Source of the DNA: Ramlibacter sp.
GTDB taxonomy: Bacteria; Pseudomonadota; Gammaproteobacteria; Burkholderiales; Burkholderiaceae_C
Direction: 5' to 3'
NCBI GenBank assembly: GCA_021323335.1
Contig: JAJTCN010000069.1
Coordinates: 1 to 48,078 of the forward strand
Length of the DNA stretch: 48,078 bases
The notes beneath the pieces were generated by a model. The model saw only the letters and a program-made list of their open reading frames with translations, did no database searches and was not told where the DNA came from. Below are positions 47,844 through 48,078 of the stretch, piece after piece. Both the position numbers and the translations under genes were made by a program. Positions within the stretch are counted from its first letter, which is position 1. Each line of letters begins with the position of its first letter.

Positions 47844-48046
47844 AGCGGCGTAAAAGACGGCGACGGCGCTCGCCAAGGCCGGAGAAATTCACGAAGATCA
47901 TTTCGTCCCGCCCGATCCGCGGTCCCAGGTATCCCCCGAAAGGTGGATGGACGATGCGGCAGGGCTGGCTAGAGTCGAATCACTGTCACGCATCGCCGGA
48001 CACACCAGCTTCAAGTCTCCCAACGACGTCCTTCCAAGGACTTGAT
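47844..48046. other. Intergenic stretch, possible small-RNA locus
   Basis: About 200 bases without a recognised gene. The part from about 47940 leads straight into the intrinsic terminator at 48047-48075. The sequence CTGGCTAGAGTCG (47962-47974) could hold a weak -10 (TAGAGT) for a short transcript of roughly 95 nt. No ORF with a ribosome site was seen. It could equally be the untranslated end of the two-component operon. Confidence 0.3.
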
Positions 48047-48075
48047 ACAGCCACCGCAAGGTGGCTGTTTTTTTG
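48047..48075 (+). terminator. Strong Rho-independent terminator
   Basis: ACAGCCACC (48047-48055), loop GCAA, GGTGGCTGT (48060-48068): a perfect 9-bp stem followed by a run of eight T (48068-48075). It is the only textbook intrinsic terminator in the window. It ends either the two-component operon 200 nt upstream or an independent small RNA. Confidence 0.88.
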
Positions 48076-48078
48076 GTT

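Overview
The window is very GC-rich and densely coded. Its gene types (ssb with a glycine-rich linker, Ugp-like and TRAP uptake operons, AmpG-like permease, DSD1-family enzyme, several LysR regulators, hybrid histidine kinases) suggest a free-living betaproteobacterium of the Burkholderiales. The flavour is Comamonadaceae (Ramlibacter/Variovorax-like); this is inferred from protein resemblance, not from an rRNA. No rRNA, tRNA, CRISPR, phage or transposase gene was recognised.

Layout. 1-2.9 kb: end of an M20 amidohydrolase, a small membrane-anchored protein with a paralogue 20 kb away, a GreA/GreB-like protein, and a gene interrupted by an amber codon. 3-5 kb: an EamA exporter and a DSD1-family PLP enzyme. 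5.1-10 kb: a Ugp-like ABC operon whose last gene is an endonuclease/exonuclease/phosphatase-fold enzyme rather than UgpQ. 9.9-12.1 kb: a TetR regulator facing an MddA-like membrane methyltransferase across a perfect palindrome, then a DUF924 protein. 12.1-20.8 kb: an apparent catabolic island with a LysR regulator, an EthD-like protein, a TRAP transporter (DctP-Q-M), an amidase, a progesterone-5-beta-reductase-like SDR, a duplicated membrane protein and a possible Fe(II)/2OG oxygenase. 20.8-24.6 kb: the second paralogue, then a monooxygenase-SDR-aldo/keto reductase group divergent from another LysR gene. 24.7-30.4 kb: a methyltransferase, ssb, an MFS transporter and a frame-disrupted uvrA. 30.4-41.5 kb: three hybrid histidine kinases, interspersed with a GlsB-type protein, pyrF and an EamA transporter. 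The third kinase heads an operon with a TonB-dependent receptor and a YfiR protein. 41.5-48 kb: an M48 protease, an AmpG-like permease, a repeat-filled gap, an acyl-CoA ligase, an OmpR/EnvZ-type two-component pair and a strong terminator.

The most interesting candidate system is the CHASE8-HAMP-PAS hybrid kinase / TonB receptor / YfiR operon (36.8-41.5 kb). It looks like a YfiBNR-type envelope sensor in which the diguanylate cyclase output is replaced by a phosphorelay. The second candidate is the LysR-TRAP-amidase-PRISE island. Four genes look damaged: an in-frame amber stop, an 8-nt loss in uvrA, a frame-shifting loss in the TonB receptor, and a fused convergent gene pair. They may be real decay or assembly error. 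Many genes have a -10-like hexamer 5-11 nt before the start codon and no Shine-Dalgarno, suggesting frequent leaderless mRNAs. Short hairpin repeats of a few families fill several intergenic spaces.
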